A stretch of 64,000 bases of DNA, taken from the NCBI GenBank assembly GCA_003385605.1, contig QQUU01000087.1, positions 1 to 64,000 of the forward strand, given 5' to 3'. Made by a program: the position numbers and the translations under genes. Positions 35,314 through 45,278 of this stretch are shown one piece after another; position 1 is the stretch's first letter; each line of letters opens with the position of its first letter. The notes below the pieces were generated by a model, which was given only the letters and a program-made list of their open reading frames with translations, made no database searches and was not told the origin of the DNA. The stretch comes from Bacteroidota bacterium. Its GTDB lineage: Bacteria; Bacteroidota; Bacteroidia; Flavobacteriales; Schleiferiaceae.

Positions 35314-38300
35314 ATGCTCGTAAATACGCACAGTTACTACAGTTTGCGTTATGGGGCCGTATCCCCGAAAGACTGGGTGAGTTTGTTTAAAGCACAGCCG
35401 TGGTCACACATGGCTTTGACCGATATCAACAATACTTCTGCGTGCATGACAGCATTGTATTTACTGAAAGATGAAGTAGGCAAGCAACCGGTCATAGGAG
35501 TAGATTTTAGAAACGGTACCCAGCAGAAATACGTTGTATTAGCCCGTAATTGGGAAGGTTTTAAGCAGATCAATGACCATCTTTCTTGGCACTTATCGCG
35601 TAAAGTCAAATTCCCTGAAAGAGCACCAAGAGAGTATTTGAAAGATACTTGGATTATTTATAAAAACAGGGAGGGAATAGAGGTTAGTGCGCTGGAAAAC
35701 AACGAGTTGATAGGCGTTGCCCCAGAGCTGATTAGTTCGCTGCACATTCACAAATTGCGTGCTTACGAGCATAAGCTTATTGCTTTTCCTACTGCTACTT
35801 TTCGCGGTAAGCGTGATTTCAATGCACACCGACTCTTACGTGCTATCGACGAAAACACATTGTTGAGCAAACTGCAGAAGGAACAACAAGCTTCTGAAAC
35901 AGACCTCTATTTAGACGACAAGGGGCTGAAAGAGACGTACAAAGATTATCCGTGGCTTCTACGCAATGCCCAGCAAGTTTTAGAATCCTGTCAAGTTGAA
36001 TTGCCAGACGAACCTGCACTGAACCTTCAGACCTATACGGGTTCAAGGAAGAAGGATGTAAAGCTCTTGAAGAAGCTGTGTTATGACGGACTAACTTACC
36101 GCTATCCTCAGGCGGACTTTAAGGTGCGTGAAAGGATTGAAAAGGAATTGCAACTCATTGAGCAAAAGAACTTTGTGTCCTATTTCTTGATTAATTGGGA
36201 CATTGTGAACTACGCACAAAAGCGCGGCTATTTCTATGTAGGGCGGGGGAGCGGTGCAAACTCTATTGTCGCTTACCTGCTCAAGATTACGGATGTTGAC
36301 CCTATTGAGCTTGACTTATATTTTGAACGTTTTATTAATCTCTATAGAACTTCGCCTCCAGACTTTGATCTCGATTTCTCATGGCGTGATCGCGACGATA
36401 TCACTCAATATATTTTCAAGCGTTTCCCAAACACAGCACTGCTAGCGACCTACAATACATTCCAATACAAAGCAGTAGTTCGAGAGCTAGGAAAGGTATT
36501 TGGTCTTCCAAAGCACGAGATAGATAAGCTCAGTATAGGAAAGTTTAATAGTGGAGACCTCGATCATCTTGCACACCTTGTATTGCGCTACAGCACCTAT
36601 ATACAGGGATTCCCTAGTCACTTGAGCATCCATGCAGGAGGTATACTTATAGCGAATGACAGTATACATTATCGCACGGCCACTTTTATGCCACCGAAAG
36701 GTTTTCCCACGACCCAGTTTGATATGGTCGTTGCTGAAGACATAGGTCTGCACAAATTTGACATCTTGAGTCAGCGGGGACTGAGTAAGATTCAAGACGC
36801 ATTGGCCCTAGTTCGCAGGAACCATAAAAATGCCGAACCTTTTGATATCAGAGACTTACAGCGATTCAAAGAGGATGAAAAGGTCAAGGATTTATTGAGA
36901 AACGGTAAGGCTACAGGGTGTTTTTATGTAGAATCACCTGCTATGCGAATGCTGTTGACGAAACTTAGAGTCGATACCTATTTAGGCCTCGTTGCAGCCA
37001 GCTCCATCATCCGTCCTGGCGTGAGTAATAGCGGGATGATGCGGGAATATATTCTCCGTTTTACCGATCCTTCAAAACGCAAGGATGCACATCCAGTAAT
37101 GCTTGAGATTATGCCCGATACTTTCGGTGTGATGGTCTATCAAGAAGATGTGATTAAAGTGGCGCACTATTTTGCCGGCTTGACACTGGGTGAAGCTGAT
37201 GTTTTACGCCGTGGGATGTCAGGTAAATTTAGGTCAAGAGACGAGTTTAAACGTGTTGAAAATCAATATTTTAAGAACTGTAAGGAACGGGGATATACCG
37301 ATGAACTTGCCCGTGAAATTTGGCGTCAGATTGAGAGCTTTGCGGGCTATGCTTTTGCTAAGGGACACAGTGCTTCCTATGCTGTGGAAAGCTACCAAAG
37401 CTTGTATTTAAAGGCGCATTATCCCTTGGAGTATATGGTTGCTACCATTAATAATTTTGGTGGTTTTTATCGGACGGAGTTCTACGTTCACGAGGCACGT
37501 AAGAACGGAGGAACTATTGAACCGCCTTGTGTTCAGCACGGTGATTATCCCACTACAGTAGAGGAAACGACGATTTATCTAGGTTTTGTGCTATTGCACG
37601 GACTGGACCAAAATATTGGGGTAGAGATTGCCAAAATACGTGAGGAGGGAGGGCTGTTTACTGATCTGGCTGACTTTATAGCCCGTGTACCCGCTGGTAT
37701 AGAGCAAGTAAGTCTGCTTATTCGCATTGGTGCTTTTCGATTTACAGGGATAGCCAAGCAGACCTTGCTTTGGGAAGCCCACCACATGTTAAAGGGTCGA
37801 ACAACCAAAGATGTAGTAACCGCTGTTCCTAGTCTATTCAAGGGTGCTACACAAAATCACGACTATAAGGTGCCTCTATTGACGCAGACTAGGCTAGAAG
37901 AGGCCTTTGATCAAATCGAACTTCTTGGATTCCCGCTGTGTAATCCCTTTGAATTGGCCGATGAGGAAATAGAACAAGGAACTACAGCAATAGAACTGTC
38001 GTCTAAACTGGGGCATTTTGTTATTGCCTATGGATACCTGGTAACGGTGAAGGATACAAAGACCTCGAAAGGTGAACGCATGAATTTCGCGACTTTCCTA
38101 GACGAGAATGGCGATTACATGGATAGTGTGCATTTTCCGAACATCGCCAAGCAATTTCCATTTCGTGGTAAAGGTCTGTACAAAATCCAGGGCCGTGTTA
38201 CCGAAGAGTTTGGGTTCTTTAGCATTGAGGCATCTGCCTTGTATAAAGTTTCTATGATTCCCGATCCGCGCTATGAAGATGATATGGCGCGTCCTAAGGA

Positions 38301-38361
38301 CAATTACAGTAAAACTCGGAGGACTATGAAGAAGGGGAAGAACTCTACAGCGATAAATTAA
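35314..38361 (+). CDS. dnaE2: Error-prone DNA polymerase III alpha-like (DnaE2-type)
   Basis: 1015 residues, shorter than replicative DnaE (about 1160 or more). The polymerase core is intact: GRGSGANSIVAYLL (310-323) and PDFDLDF (349-355) with the catalytic Asp352/Asp354, and later YQEDVIKVA and GLTLGEADVLRRGMSGK. The N-terminal PHP domain has lost usual metal ligands: HLHVHS is VNTHS here and TDHGN is TDINN. An OB-fold (about 890-980) ends the protein. It closes the LexA-like/dinB/HMCES cassette, so a translesion role is inferred. Confidence 0.9.
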   Translation: MLVNTHSYYSLRYGAVSPKDWVSLFKAQPWSHMALTDINNTSACMTALYLLKDEVGKQPVIGVDFRNGTQQKYVVLARNWEGFKQINDHLSWHLSRKVKFPERAPREYLKDTWIIYKNREGIEVSALENNELIGVAPELISSLHIHKLRAYEHKLIAFPTATFRGKRDFNAHRLLRAIDENTLLSKLQKEQQASETDLYLDDKGLKETYKDYPWLLRNAQQVLESCQVELPDEPALNLQTYTGSRKKDVKLLKKLCYDGLTYRYPQADFKVRERIEKELQLIEQKNFVSYFLINWDIVNYAQKRGYFYVGRGSGANSIVAYLLKITDVDPIELDLYFERFINLYRTSPPDFDLDFSWRDRDDITQYIFKRFPNTALLATYNTFQYKAVVRELGKVFGLPKHEIDKLSIGKFNSGDLDHLAHLVLRYSTYIQGFPSHLSIHAGGILIANDSIHYRTATFMPPKGFPTTQFDMVVAEDIGLHKFDILSQRGLSKIQDALALVRRNHKNAEPFDIRDLQRFKEDEKVKDLLRNGKATGCFYVESPAMRMLLTKLRVDTYLGLVAASSIIRPGVSNSGMMREYILRFTDPSKRKDAHPVMLEIMPDTFGVMVYQEDVIKVAHYFAGLTLGEADVLRRGMSGKFRSRDEFKRVENQYFKNCKERGYTDELAREIWRQIESFAGYAFAKGHSASYAVESYQSLYLKAHYPLEYMVATINNFGGFYRTEFYVHEARKNGGTIEPPCVQHGDYPTTVEETTIYLGFVLLHGLDQNIGVEIAKIREEGGLFTDLADFIARVPAGIEQVSLLIRIGAFRFTGIAKQTLLWEAHHMLKGRTTKDVVTAVPSLFKGATQNHDYKVPLLTQTRLEEAFDQIELLGFPLCNPFELADEEIEQGTTAIELSSKLGHFVIAYGYLVTVKDTKTSKGERMNFATFLDENGDYMDSVHFPNIAKQFPFRGKGLYKIQGRVTEEFGFFSIEASALYKVSMIPDPRYEDDMARPKDNYSKTRRTMKKGKNSTAIN

Positions 38362-38461
38362 CCATATCAGTCTTCTTTACAAAAACACTATTTAACATAA
38401 TGTATATTATAATTCAAATAGATTTAAAGAGAAACACCGCAGAAGAAAAACATCCACCAAT

Positions 38462-38490
38462 AAAAAACCCCAGAGCAATGCTCCAGGGTT
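38462..38490 (-). terminator. Terminator of the TPR gene, shared with the mutagenesis cassette
   Basis: AACCC-GAGC pairs with GCTC-GGGTT around AAT with a 2x2 internal mismatch. On the minus strand a six-T run follows (plus A run 38462-38467). On plus only TTT follows, so it mainly ends the TPR transcript. The 38362-38461 stretch is AT-rich and holds nothing else recognised. Confidence 0.75.
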
Positions 38491-38511
38491 TCTCTAAATC
38501 GTAACGGAATG

Positions 38512-39822
38512 TTATTTCAACAATTCGCTCATTTCCATAGACTTCTCGTAGTTACCTACTTTACGGTAAACTTCCGCCAAAGCACGAACGATGTCTAGAT
38601 CGTCAGGATTCATTTCACGAGCATTCTCGAAATACGTTAAGCTCTCTTCAAAAACTCCTTTCTGCTTCTTTTTCAAAGAATCATACTTACGGCTTTCACT
38701 CAGGCTCAAAGAATTCATTTGCTCTGTAATCTTATTCGCACGGTCAATGTAAACAAGACCACACATGTACATTGCGTCAGAATTCTCTGGGTCAGCTTCT
38801 AACGCTGCTTTGTATTCTACAAGCGCTGCATCCAAATCTTTCAATTCAGTTTGAAGGATATTTCCCTTTACAAAGTGGTAAATACCTTTGCCTGGGTTTT
38901 TAGCAATCGCTTCATCTAGATTTGCCAATGCACCATCGTAATCTTTCTTGTCTAAGAATGACTGCAATTGAATGTCTAGAAGATCTTTGTTCTCTGGGTA
39001 TAAACCACGAGCTTCAGTCAGCGTAGCTTCGTACATCTCAGTGTTTTCCATCTTCTTGTAAGCGTTAATCAAGCTGATGTAAACACTTGGACGAACATCT
39101 TCACCAATTACCGGATCTGAGGCCAAACCTAATTCAATCTCCTTCTCCATTGCCGCCTTATTCGGGTATTGCTTTGGTTGGCCCGAAGCCGCGTACGTTG
39201 CAGTGAAAGTGATTCCGGTATAACCTAGGTCTAAACAAGTGCGGAACGCATTCACACTAGACTCTTGATCGCCTGACATACCTGCGATGATACCAGCGTT
39301 GAACAACAACCCTGTATCTAGTTGTGCAAACTCCCCTAGCAATTCATTCTTTTTAAAGTCGAATGCAGCCATGTAACCGTTGTAAGAGGCTTCGTAATCT
39401 CCCGCTTCATAAGCTGCACCTGCCTCTACAAGGTAATTGTACGCGATGTTTGGAATCTCACGAATGGCATCCTCAGAGTAACGAGGCTTCTTTAGCGTGC
39501 TTTCGTATTTCAAGAGATCTAGGATACTTTCAGCAGCAATGCTGTTAGCATTATCAGCAAGACCTTTGATGGCTTCATCAGGTGAACCTGCGATCTGAGC
39601 ATAGATCAAAGCACGATTGTAGTAGTACTTGGTCATGATCTTCTCTTTGATCTCAGCTGGATTCTTGCTTTCGATAATCGTAGTTGCCTCGTCAATAAAA
39701 CCTTTAGCCTCAACGATTTCGTTTCCTCTCAATGCAATGATTGCGCTTGTTACCTTCGGCGCTTCTTGAGCTTGAACACTCAAAGTTGCGAAAGTCAATA
39801 CTGCAAATAGTAATTTCTTCAT
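38512..39822 (-). CDS. Secreted TPR-repeat protein
   Basis: 436 residues with a signal peptide ending LSVQAQ (about 18-19). TPR-type helical pairs are visible: DYEASYNGYMAAFDFKK, DYDGALANLDEAIAKNPGKGIYHFVKGNIL, LDAALVEYKAALEADPENSDAMYMCGLVYIDRA and FENAREMNPDDLDIVRALAEVYRKVGNYEKSME. It probably acts in the periplasm as a scaffold. It lies downstream of gyrA, but has its own promoter at 39849-39877. Confidence 0.85.
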   Translation of the reverse strand: MKKLLFAVLTFATLSVQAQEAPKVTSAIIALRGNEIVEAKGFIDEATTIIESKNPAEIKEKIMTKYYYNRALIYAQIAGSPDEAIKGLADNANSIAAESILDLLKYESTLKKPRYSEDAIREIPNIAYNYLVEAGAAYEAGDYEASYNGYMAAFDFKKNELLGEFAQLDTGLLFNAGIIAGMSGDQESSVNAFRTCLDLGYTGITFTATYAASGQPKQYPNKAAMEKEIELGLASDPVIGEDVRPSVYISLINAYKKMENTEMYEATLTEARGLYPENKDLLDIQLQSFLDKKDYDGALANLDEAIAKNPGKGIYHFVKGNILQTELKDLDAALVEYKAALEADPENSDAMYMCGLVYIDRANKITEQMNSLSLSESRKYDSLKKKQKGVFEESLTYFENAREMNPDDLDIVRALAEVYRKVGNYEKSMEMSELLK

Positions 39823-39848
39823 TATTGATACTTCTTAATTAAGTGGTG

Positions 39849-39877
39849 CAAATGTAATTCATAGGAACGTTTACAAA
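39849..39877 (-). promoter_or_regulatory. Promoter of the TPR gene
   Basis: TTTG (39877-39874), a 17-base spacer and TACATTTG (39856-39849) on the minus strand match the Bacteroidota consensus, 26 bases from the ATG. Confidence 0.7.
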
Positions 39878-39895
39878 CACCACGCCATAATTAAA

Positions 39896-42442
39896 TTACT
39901 CTTCGGTAGTTGTTGATTCCTCTGTCGATTCAGGCGCAGCTGCCTCAGTTGAACCTTCAGCGGCCTCTACTCCTTCTACCCCTTCAATTTCCTCTTCCTC
40001 TTCAGAAGCAGGTACCTTAGCGATAGACGCGATTTCATCACCTTTTCTCAAGCTTATCAAACGAACACCCTGAGTGGCTCTACCCATGACACGAAGTGTA
40101 TCTACACCCATTCGTATCATAGTACCTTTCTTGGTGATAATCATCAGATCATCTTCATCCGTAACGGCTTTCAAACTAACCAGTTCTCCAGTTTTCTCAG
40201 TAACGGTAATGGTTTTAACACCTTTACCCCCTCTATTGGTAATTCTGTAGTCCTCTAATGCAGAGCGTTTTCCATAGCCTTGTTCGCTAACGACCATGAC
40301 ATCGAACCCATCTCCTTCTTTAACCACTACCATACCGACTACTTCGTCGTTTTCAGAATCTACAGTAATAGCACGCACACCTGACGCATTACGTCCCATT
40401 GAACGTACTTTGTCCTCAGGGAAACGAATGGCTTTACCACTGCGAACAGCCATCATAATGTCTTGCTCCCCGTTGGTCAATTTAGCCTCGAGTAATGTAT
40501 CCCCTTCACGGATGGTAATTGCATTAATACCGTTGACGCGCGGGCGACTATAGGCCTCAAGCGAAGTCTTCTTAATGATACCTTGCTTAGTACACATGAC
40601 AATAAAGTGGTTATTAATGTAGTCCTCGTCCTTGAGGTTCAAGACATTAATGAACGCCAATACCTTATCATCTTGAGGTATATTAATGAGGTTTTGAATA
40701 GCCCTACCCTTGCTTTGTCTCGTTCCTTCCGGAATCTCGAATACACGCATCCAGAAACAACGACCAAGTTCGGTGAAGAACAACATGTACTGGTGGTTTG
40801 TAGCAACAAAGACGTTCTCAATAAAGTCCTTATCCCTTGTTGAAGCTGCTTTCGCACCTACTCCACCTCTGTTCTGTTTCTTGTACTCTGAAAGCGGTGT
40901 ACGCTTGATGTATCCTGCGTGCGAAATAGTAATAACTACTTCAGTATCAGGAATCATGTCTTCGATACTTACATCTCCACCAGCAAACTCAATGTCAGTG
41001 CGGCGATCATCACCGTACTTGTCTTTCATTTCGATGAGTTCATCCTTGATGATCTCCATGCGCTTAGCCTTGTCTGACAAGATGCTCTTCAAGTACTCAA
41101 TCGTTTTCATGAGCTCCTCGTATTCTGCCTTAATCTTGTCTCTTTCAAGACCAGTAAGCTTCTGCAGACGCATGTCTAGAATAGCCTTCGCCTGAATTTC
41201 ACTTAGTTTGAATTCAGACATCAAGCCGTTGCGCGCTTCCTCTGGTGTTGCAGAACCACGAATGAGCTTGATTACGGCATCTAGGTTATCGATAGCGATA
41301 AGTAAACCTTCGAGAACGTGTGCTCTTTTCTCCGCCTGACGCAGCTCATATTCTGTACGACGTACAACCACTTCGTGACGGTGATCTACGAAGTGTTTGA
41401 TCATATCCTTCAAGTTCAATAACTCAGGACGACCGTTTACCAGTGCAATGTTATTTACTGAGAATGAACTTTGTAGCTGAGTGTACTTAAATAATTTGTT
41501 CAAAACTACATTAGGTACAGCATCACGTTTAAGAACGTATACGATACGCATACCCTTGCGATCACTCTCGTCACGGATATCTGAAATCCCCTCGATCTTC
41601 TTGTCATTGACTAGATCGGCAGTTTTCTTGATCATATCTGCCTTGTTGACCTGATAAGGAATCTCGGTAACTATGATACATTCGCGTCCTTTGACTTCTT
41701 CAATGGTAGCCTTTGCGCGCAATACAATGCGGCCTCTACCCGTGTGGAATGCATCTTTAACTCCTTCGTAACCATAAATGGTTCCTCCGGTCGGGAAATC
41801 TGGAGCGCTAATGTGCTGCATCAACCCATCTATCTCAATAGCGTTATCATCGATGTACGCATTAATAGCGTTAATACTTTCAGTAAGGTTGTGTGGCGGC
41901 ATGTTTGTCGCCATACCTACAGCGATACCCGAGGCGCCATTAACGAGCAAGCCAGGTATGCGCGTTGGCAATACGGTAGGTTCCTTTAGGGAGTCGTCAA
42001 AGTTTAACTGCCAATCAACGGTGTCCTTATCAATATCTGAGAGCATTTCCTCCGCGATCTTACGCATGCGCACCTCGGTGTAACGCATTGCAGCTGGAGA
42101 ATCACCATCAATCGATCCAAAGTTTCCTTGGCCATCTACGAGCATGTATCTCAGCGACCAATCTTGAGCCATACGGACCATAGTGTCATAAACAGAGCTA
42201 TCGCCGTGTGGGTGGTACTTACCAAGTACATCACCTACAATCCTTGCAGATTTCTTATATGCTTTAGTGCTGGTCACACCCATATCGTGCATACCGTAAA
42301 GTACACGTCTGTGTACCGGCTTCAATCCATCACGTACATCAGGAAGTGCACGGGATACAATGACCGACATCGAGTAATCGATGTAGGAGCTCTTCATTTG
42401 CTCCTCAATATTTACGGGAATGATTCTTTCTCCCTGCGCCAT
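39896..42442 (-). CDS. gyrA: DNA gyrase subunit A
   Basis: With GyrB it introduces negative supercoils. 848 residues. The active-site Tyr121 is in AAMRYTEVR. The quinolone region [20 protein letters not shown] keeps the Ser (82) and Asp (86) that are sensitive in E. coli (83 and 87), so no resistance change is seen. The C-terminal beta-pinwheel carries a GyrA-box-like QNRGGVG and ends in a Glu-rich acidic tail. TATATTTG (minus, 42496-42489) is a likely -7 box 46 bases upstream. Confidence 0.96.
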   Translation of the reverse strand: MAQGERIIPVNIEEQMKSSYIDYSMSVIVSRALPDVRDGLKPVHRRVLYGMHDMGVTSTKAYKKSARIVGDVLGKYHPHGDSSVYDTMVRMAQDWSLRYMLVDGQGNFGSIDGDSPAAMRYTEVRMRKIAEEMLSDIDKDTVDWQLNFDDSLKEPTVLPTRIPGLLVNGASGIAVGMATNMPPHNLTESINAINAYIDDNAIEIDGLMQHISAPDFPTGGTIYGYEGVKDAFHTGRGRIVLRAKATIEEVKGRECIIVTEIPYQVNKADMIKKTADLVNDKKIEGISDIRDESDRKGMRIVYVLKRDAVPNVVLNKLFKYTQLQSSFSVNNIALVNGRPELLNLKDMIKHFVDHRHEVVVRRTEYELRQAEKRAHVLEGLLIAIDNLDAVIKLIRGSATPEEARNGLMSEFKLSEIQAKAILDMRLQKLTGLERDKIKAEYEELMKTIEYLKSILSDKAKRMEIIKDELIEMKDKYGDDRRTDIEFAGGDVSIEDMIPDTEVVITISHAGYIKRTPLSEYKKQNRGGVGAKAASTRDKDFIENVFVATNHQYMLFFTELGRCFWMRVFEIPEGTRQSKGRAIQNLINIPQDDKVLAFINVLNLKDEDYINNHFIVMCTKQGIIKKTSLEAYSRPRVNGINAITIREGDTLLEAKLTNGEQDIMMAVRSGKAIRFPEDKVRSMGRNASGVRAITVDSENDEVVGMVVVKEGDGFDVMVVSEQGYGKRSALEDYRITNRGGKGVKTITVTEKTGELVSLKAVTDEDDLMIITKKGTMIRMGVDTLRVMGRATQGVRLISLRKGDEIASIAKVPASEEEEEIEGVEGVEAAEGSTEAAAPESTEESTTTEE

Positions 42443-42677
42443 ATTGTCAGTATTTAAGTGGGGTTACCCCCGGTTTTTACGTAATTTTCAAATATAGCTT
42501 TTCGACCCGTGGTACCCGTTGATTAACCGCGTTAGAGTTGCTTCATTTATCCACAAATCGATGTTAACAAAACCTTACCTTAGTAAGTAATGTTGTCATA
42601 GTAAATGTGAGTAGATTGGTCTTTGATACCATGGCACACTTTGTGTTCAGCATTTACCAGCATAAATAGTCAGCACT
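42443..42677. other. Intergenic region between gyrA and clpC with one DnaA box
   Basis: The 235-base divergent gap holds a perfect DnaA-box sequence, TTATCCACA (42547-42555), a direct repeat ACCCGT (about 42504 and 42513), and CTTAC-CTTA-GTAAG as a small inverted repeat (about 42573-42586). I see no cluster of further boxes or an AT-rich unwinding element strong enough to call an origin. Confidence 0.4.
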
Positions 42678-45278
42678 ATGGAAGAAAATTTTAGCCCGAG
42701 AGTCCGCGACGTAATCACCTACAGCAAGGAAGAAGCATTGCGTTTAGGACACGATTATATTGGCACAGAACACTTGCTTTTGGGAATCCTCCGCGACGGA
42801 GAAGGAACAGCTGTGGCCATTTTAAGGGATTTAGGACTGGATTTAAGCAACGTTCGCAATAAAGTTGAGGGTATCGCTGCACCTTATGCAACGAATGCTC
42901 CAGGAACGGGAAAAAACCTACCACTTACCCGACAGGCAGAGAAAGCATTGAAGACCACGTTCTTAGAAGCAAAGCTGTTTCAGAGCCCGGTGATTAGAAC
43001 ACCTCATTTGCTCCTATGTATTCTGCGCAATGACAATGACCCTATTAGTGCTGTAATGGCTCAAATGGGTGCTTCTTACGATGCTGTTAAAGGAGAATAC
43101 CAAAACAATCATTTAGAAAACGAGCTTCCCTCCTCTTCTGCCTCGCCTTCCATGAGCTATGATGACGGTGGTGAATTAGAAGAAAGCGGTCCTTCACGCA
43201 GAAGTGCCTCAGGAGGTTCTTCTCAGCAGGGCAGAAAAGAGAAATCAAAAACTCCAGTTCTAGATAACTTCGGTAAGGATCTTACAAAGGCTGCCGAGCA
43301 AAACAGGTTGGATCCGGTAGTCGGACGTTCGAAGGAAATTGAGCGTGTAAGCCAAATTTTAAGTCGCCGTAAGAAAAACAACCCCTTGTTAATTGGTGAA
43401 CCGGGTGTGGGTAAAAGCGCAATTGCTGAAGGCTTGGCACTGCGAATTGTCAATAAAGAGGTGAGTCGTGTATTGTTTGATAAACGTGTGGTTAGTCTTG
43501 ATCTAGCTTCTTTGGTAGCTGGAACGAAGTATCGTGGCCAATTCGAGGAACGAATGAAAGCGTTGATGAATGAATTGGAAAAGAACGACGATATCATCCT
43601 TTTCATTGACGAGTTACATACTATTGTTGGTGCGGGTGGAGCTACTGGTTCGTTAGATGCTTCAAACATGTTCAAACCGGCTTTAGCTCGTGGTGAAATC
43701 CAATGTATTGGTGCTACTACCCTAGATGAATACCGTCAATTTATTGAGAAGGACGGTGCTCTCGAGCGTAGATTTCAAAAAGTGACAGTAGACCCTACTT
43801 CGCCGGAAGAAACAGTTCAGATTCTAAACAACATCAAAGACAAATACGAAGAGCATCACAATGTTCTCTATACACCAGAGGCCATTCAGGCTTGTGTGAA
43901 GCTCACTCAGCGTTACATCGCAGATCGTTTTTTACCAGACAAGGCTATTGATGCTTTGGACGAGGCTGGTTCAAGGGTCCATATTTCTAACATTGAGGTG
44001 CCTACCAAGATCACCAAGCTTGAAGAGGAGCTCGATAAGATTAAGGAGGAAAAAGTACGCGTGGTTAAATCACAACGCTACGAAGAGGCTGCCAAGCTCA
44101 GAGACGACGAAAAGAACGTACAGGCGCTTCTAGATAACGCACGTATTGAATGGGAAGACAGCCTAAAATTGAACAAAAAGACGGTTGATGAAGAGCAAGT
44201 AGCAGAGGTGGTTGCCATGATGACTGGTGTGCCAGTGCAGCGTGTAGCGGCCCAAGAGATGGATCGTCTTGCTGAAATGGAGGATTTGCTCAAGGCCAGT
44301 GTAATCGGTCAAGATGAGGCTGTCAAAAAGATTGTCAGAGCAATTCAGCGCAACAGAGCAGGACTTAAAGACCCAAAGAAACCTATTGGTTCTTTCATTT
44401 TCTTAGGGCCTACCGGTGTTGGGAAAACGCAACTGGCGAAAAAATTGACGGAATTGCTTTTCGATAACGAGGACAACATGATTCGTATAGATATGAGCGA
44501 ATACATGGAAAAGTTCGCCATATCACGTCTTGTAGGTGCCCCTCCAGGATATGTTGGGTATGAGGAAGGTGGCCAATTGACTGAGCGCGTTCGACGTAAA
44601 CCTTATTCTGTCATTCTGCTTGATGAAATCGAAAAAGCACATCCAGATGTGTTCAATCTACTTCTTCAAGCCTTAGATGACGGTCAGATTACAGATAGTT
44701 TAGGTCGTAAAGTTGATTTCAAGAACACCATCATTATCATGACCTCCAATCTTGGTTCACGTCAGTTGAAAGACTTTGGTACAGGTGTTGGTTTTGGCAC
44801 AACGGCGAGAGATCAAAACAAACAAGATTTGGAGAAAGGTGTGATACAAAGTGCTTTGAAAAAGGCTTTTGCTCCGGAATTCTTGAATCGTATTGATGAT
44901 GTGGTACTCTTTAATTCTCTTAAAAGAGCCGACATCCACGAAATCATTGATATTGAATTAAAAGGATTGCTTTCTCGTGTGGCAGAGTTAGGCTACGAGA
45001 TTTCGTTGAGTGAAGAAGCCAAAGACTTTGTTGCTGACGAAGGATTTGATGAAGCCTTTGGTGCACGTCCTTTGGCACGTGCTCTTCAGAAACTTATAGA
45101 AGATCCGCTGGCGGAAAGAATTATCGGCAAACAGCTCAATGAAGGCGATGAAGTGATCATTGAACTCAAGGATAAAGAATTGACCTTCGAGATAATTAAG
45201 GCAAAAGAGGAAGCTTCTGAAAAGGCTCCTGAAGCATTGCCAGAATCGACAGAAGATTCTACCAAAGACGAGGCTTAG
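42678..45278 (+). CDS. clpC: ClpC-type AAA+ unfoldase (ATP-dependent Clp protease subunit)
   Basis: 866 residues. The double Clp-N domain (MEENFSPRVRDVITYSKEEA, LGHDYIGTEHLLLGILRDG) is followed by two AAA+ modules with Walker A GEPGVGKSAIAEG and GPTGVGKTQLAKK, and Walker B LFIDELHT and LLDEIEKA. The middle UVR-like segment (YEEAAKLRDDEK) marks ClpC rather than ClpA/ClpB. A VGF loop (GTGVGFGTT) fits ClpP docking. It unfolds substrates for ClpP in the cytosol. The last bases overlap the convergent exonuclease gene stop. Confidence 0.96.
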   Translation: MEENFSPRVRDVITYSKEEALRLGHDYIGTEHLLLGILRDGEGTAVAILRDLGLDLSNVRNKVEGIAAPYATNAPGTGKNLPLTRQAEKALKTTFLEAKLFQSPVIRTPHLLLCILRNDNDPISAVMAQMGASYDAVKGEYQNNHLENELPSSSASPSMSYDDGGELEESGPSRRSASGGSSQQGRKEKSKTPVLDNFGKDLTKAAEQNRLDPVVGRSKEIERVSQILSRRKKNNPLLIGEPGVGKSAIAEGLALRIVNKEVSRVLFDKRVVSLDLASLVAGTKYRGQFEERMKALMNELEKNDDIILFIDELHTIVGAGGATGSLDASNMFKPALARGEIQCIGATTLDEYRQFIEKDGALERRFQKVTVDPTSPEETVQILNNIKDKYEEHHNVLYTPEAIQACVKLTQRYIADRFLPDKAIDALDEAGSRVHISNIEVPTKITKLEEELDKIKEEKVRVVKSQRYEEAAKLRDDEKNVQALLDNARIEWEDSLKLNKKTVDEEQVAEVVAMMTGVPVQRVAAQEMDRLAEMEDLLKASVIGQDEAVKKIVRAIQRNRAGLKDPKKPIGSFIFLGPTGVGKTQLAKKLTELLFDNEDNMIRIDMSEYMEKFAISRLVGAPPGYVGYEEGGQLTERVRRKPYSVILLDEIEKAHPDVFNLLLQALDDGQITDSLGRKVDFKNTIIIMTSNLGSRQLKDFGTGVGFGTTARDQNKQDLEKGVIQSALKKAFAPEFLNRIDDVVLFNSLKRADIHEIIDIELKGLLSRVAELGYEISLSEEAKDFVADEGFDEAFGARPLARALQKLIEDPLAERIIGKQLNEGDEVIIELKDKELTFEIIKAKEEASEKAPEALPESTEDSTKDEA

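Noticed and set aside
40710-41195. 161-codon plus-strand ORF inside gyrA
   Set aside because: Antisense shadow of conserved gyrA codons, with a Ser-rich unnatural composition.
39896-42442. Topoisomerase IV subunit ParC or a quinolone-resistant GyrA
   Set aside because: The C-terminal GyrA-box-like QNRGGVG and acidic tail favour GyrA, and the Ser and Asp of the resistance region are unchanged.
42443-42677. Chromosome origin between gyrA and clpC
   Set aside because: Only one DnaA box is visible, with no box cluster, DnaA gene or clear unwinding element.
43223-43675. 150-codon minus-strand ORF inside clpC
   Set aside because: Antisense to the first AAA+ module of clpC; no start context or family resemblance.
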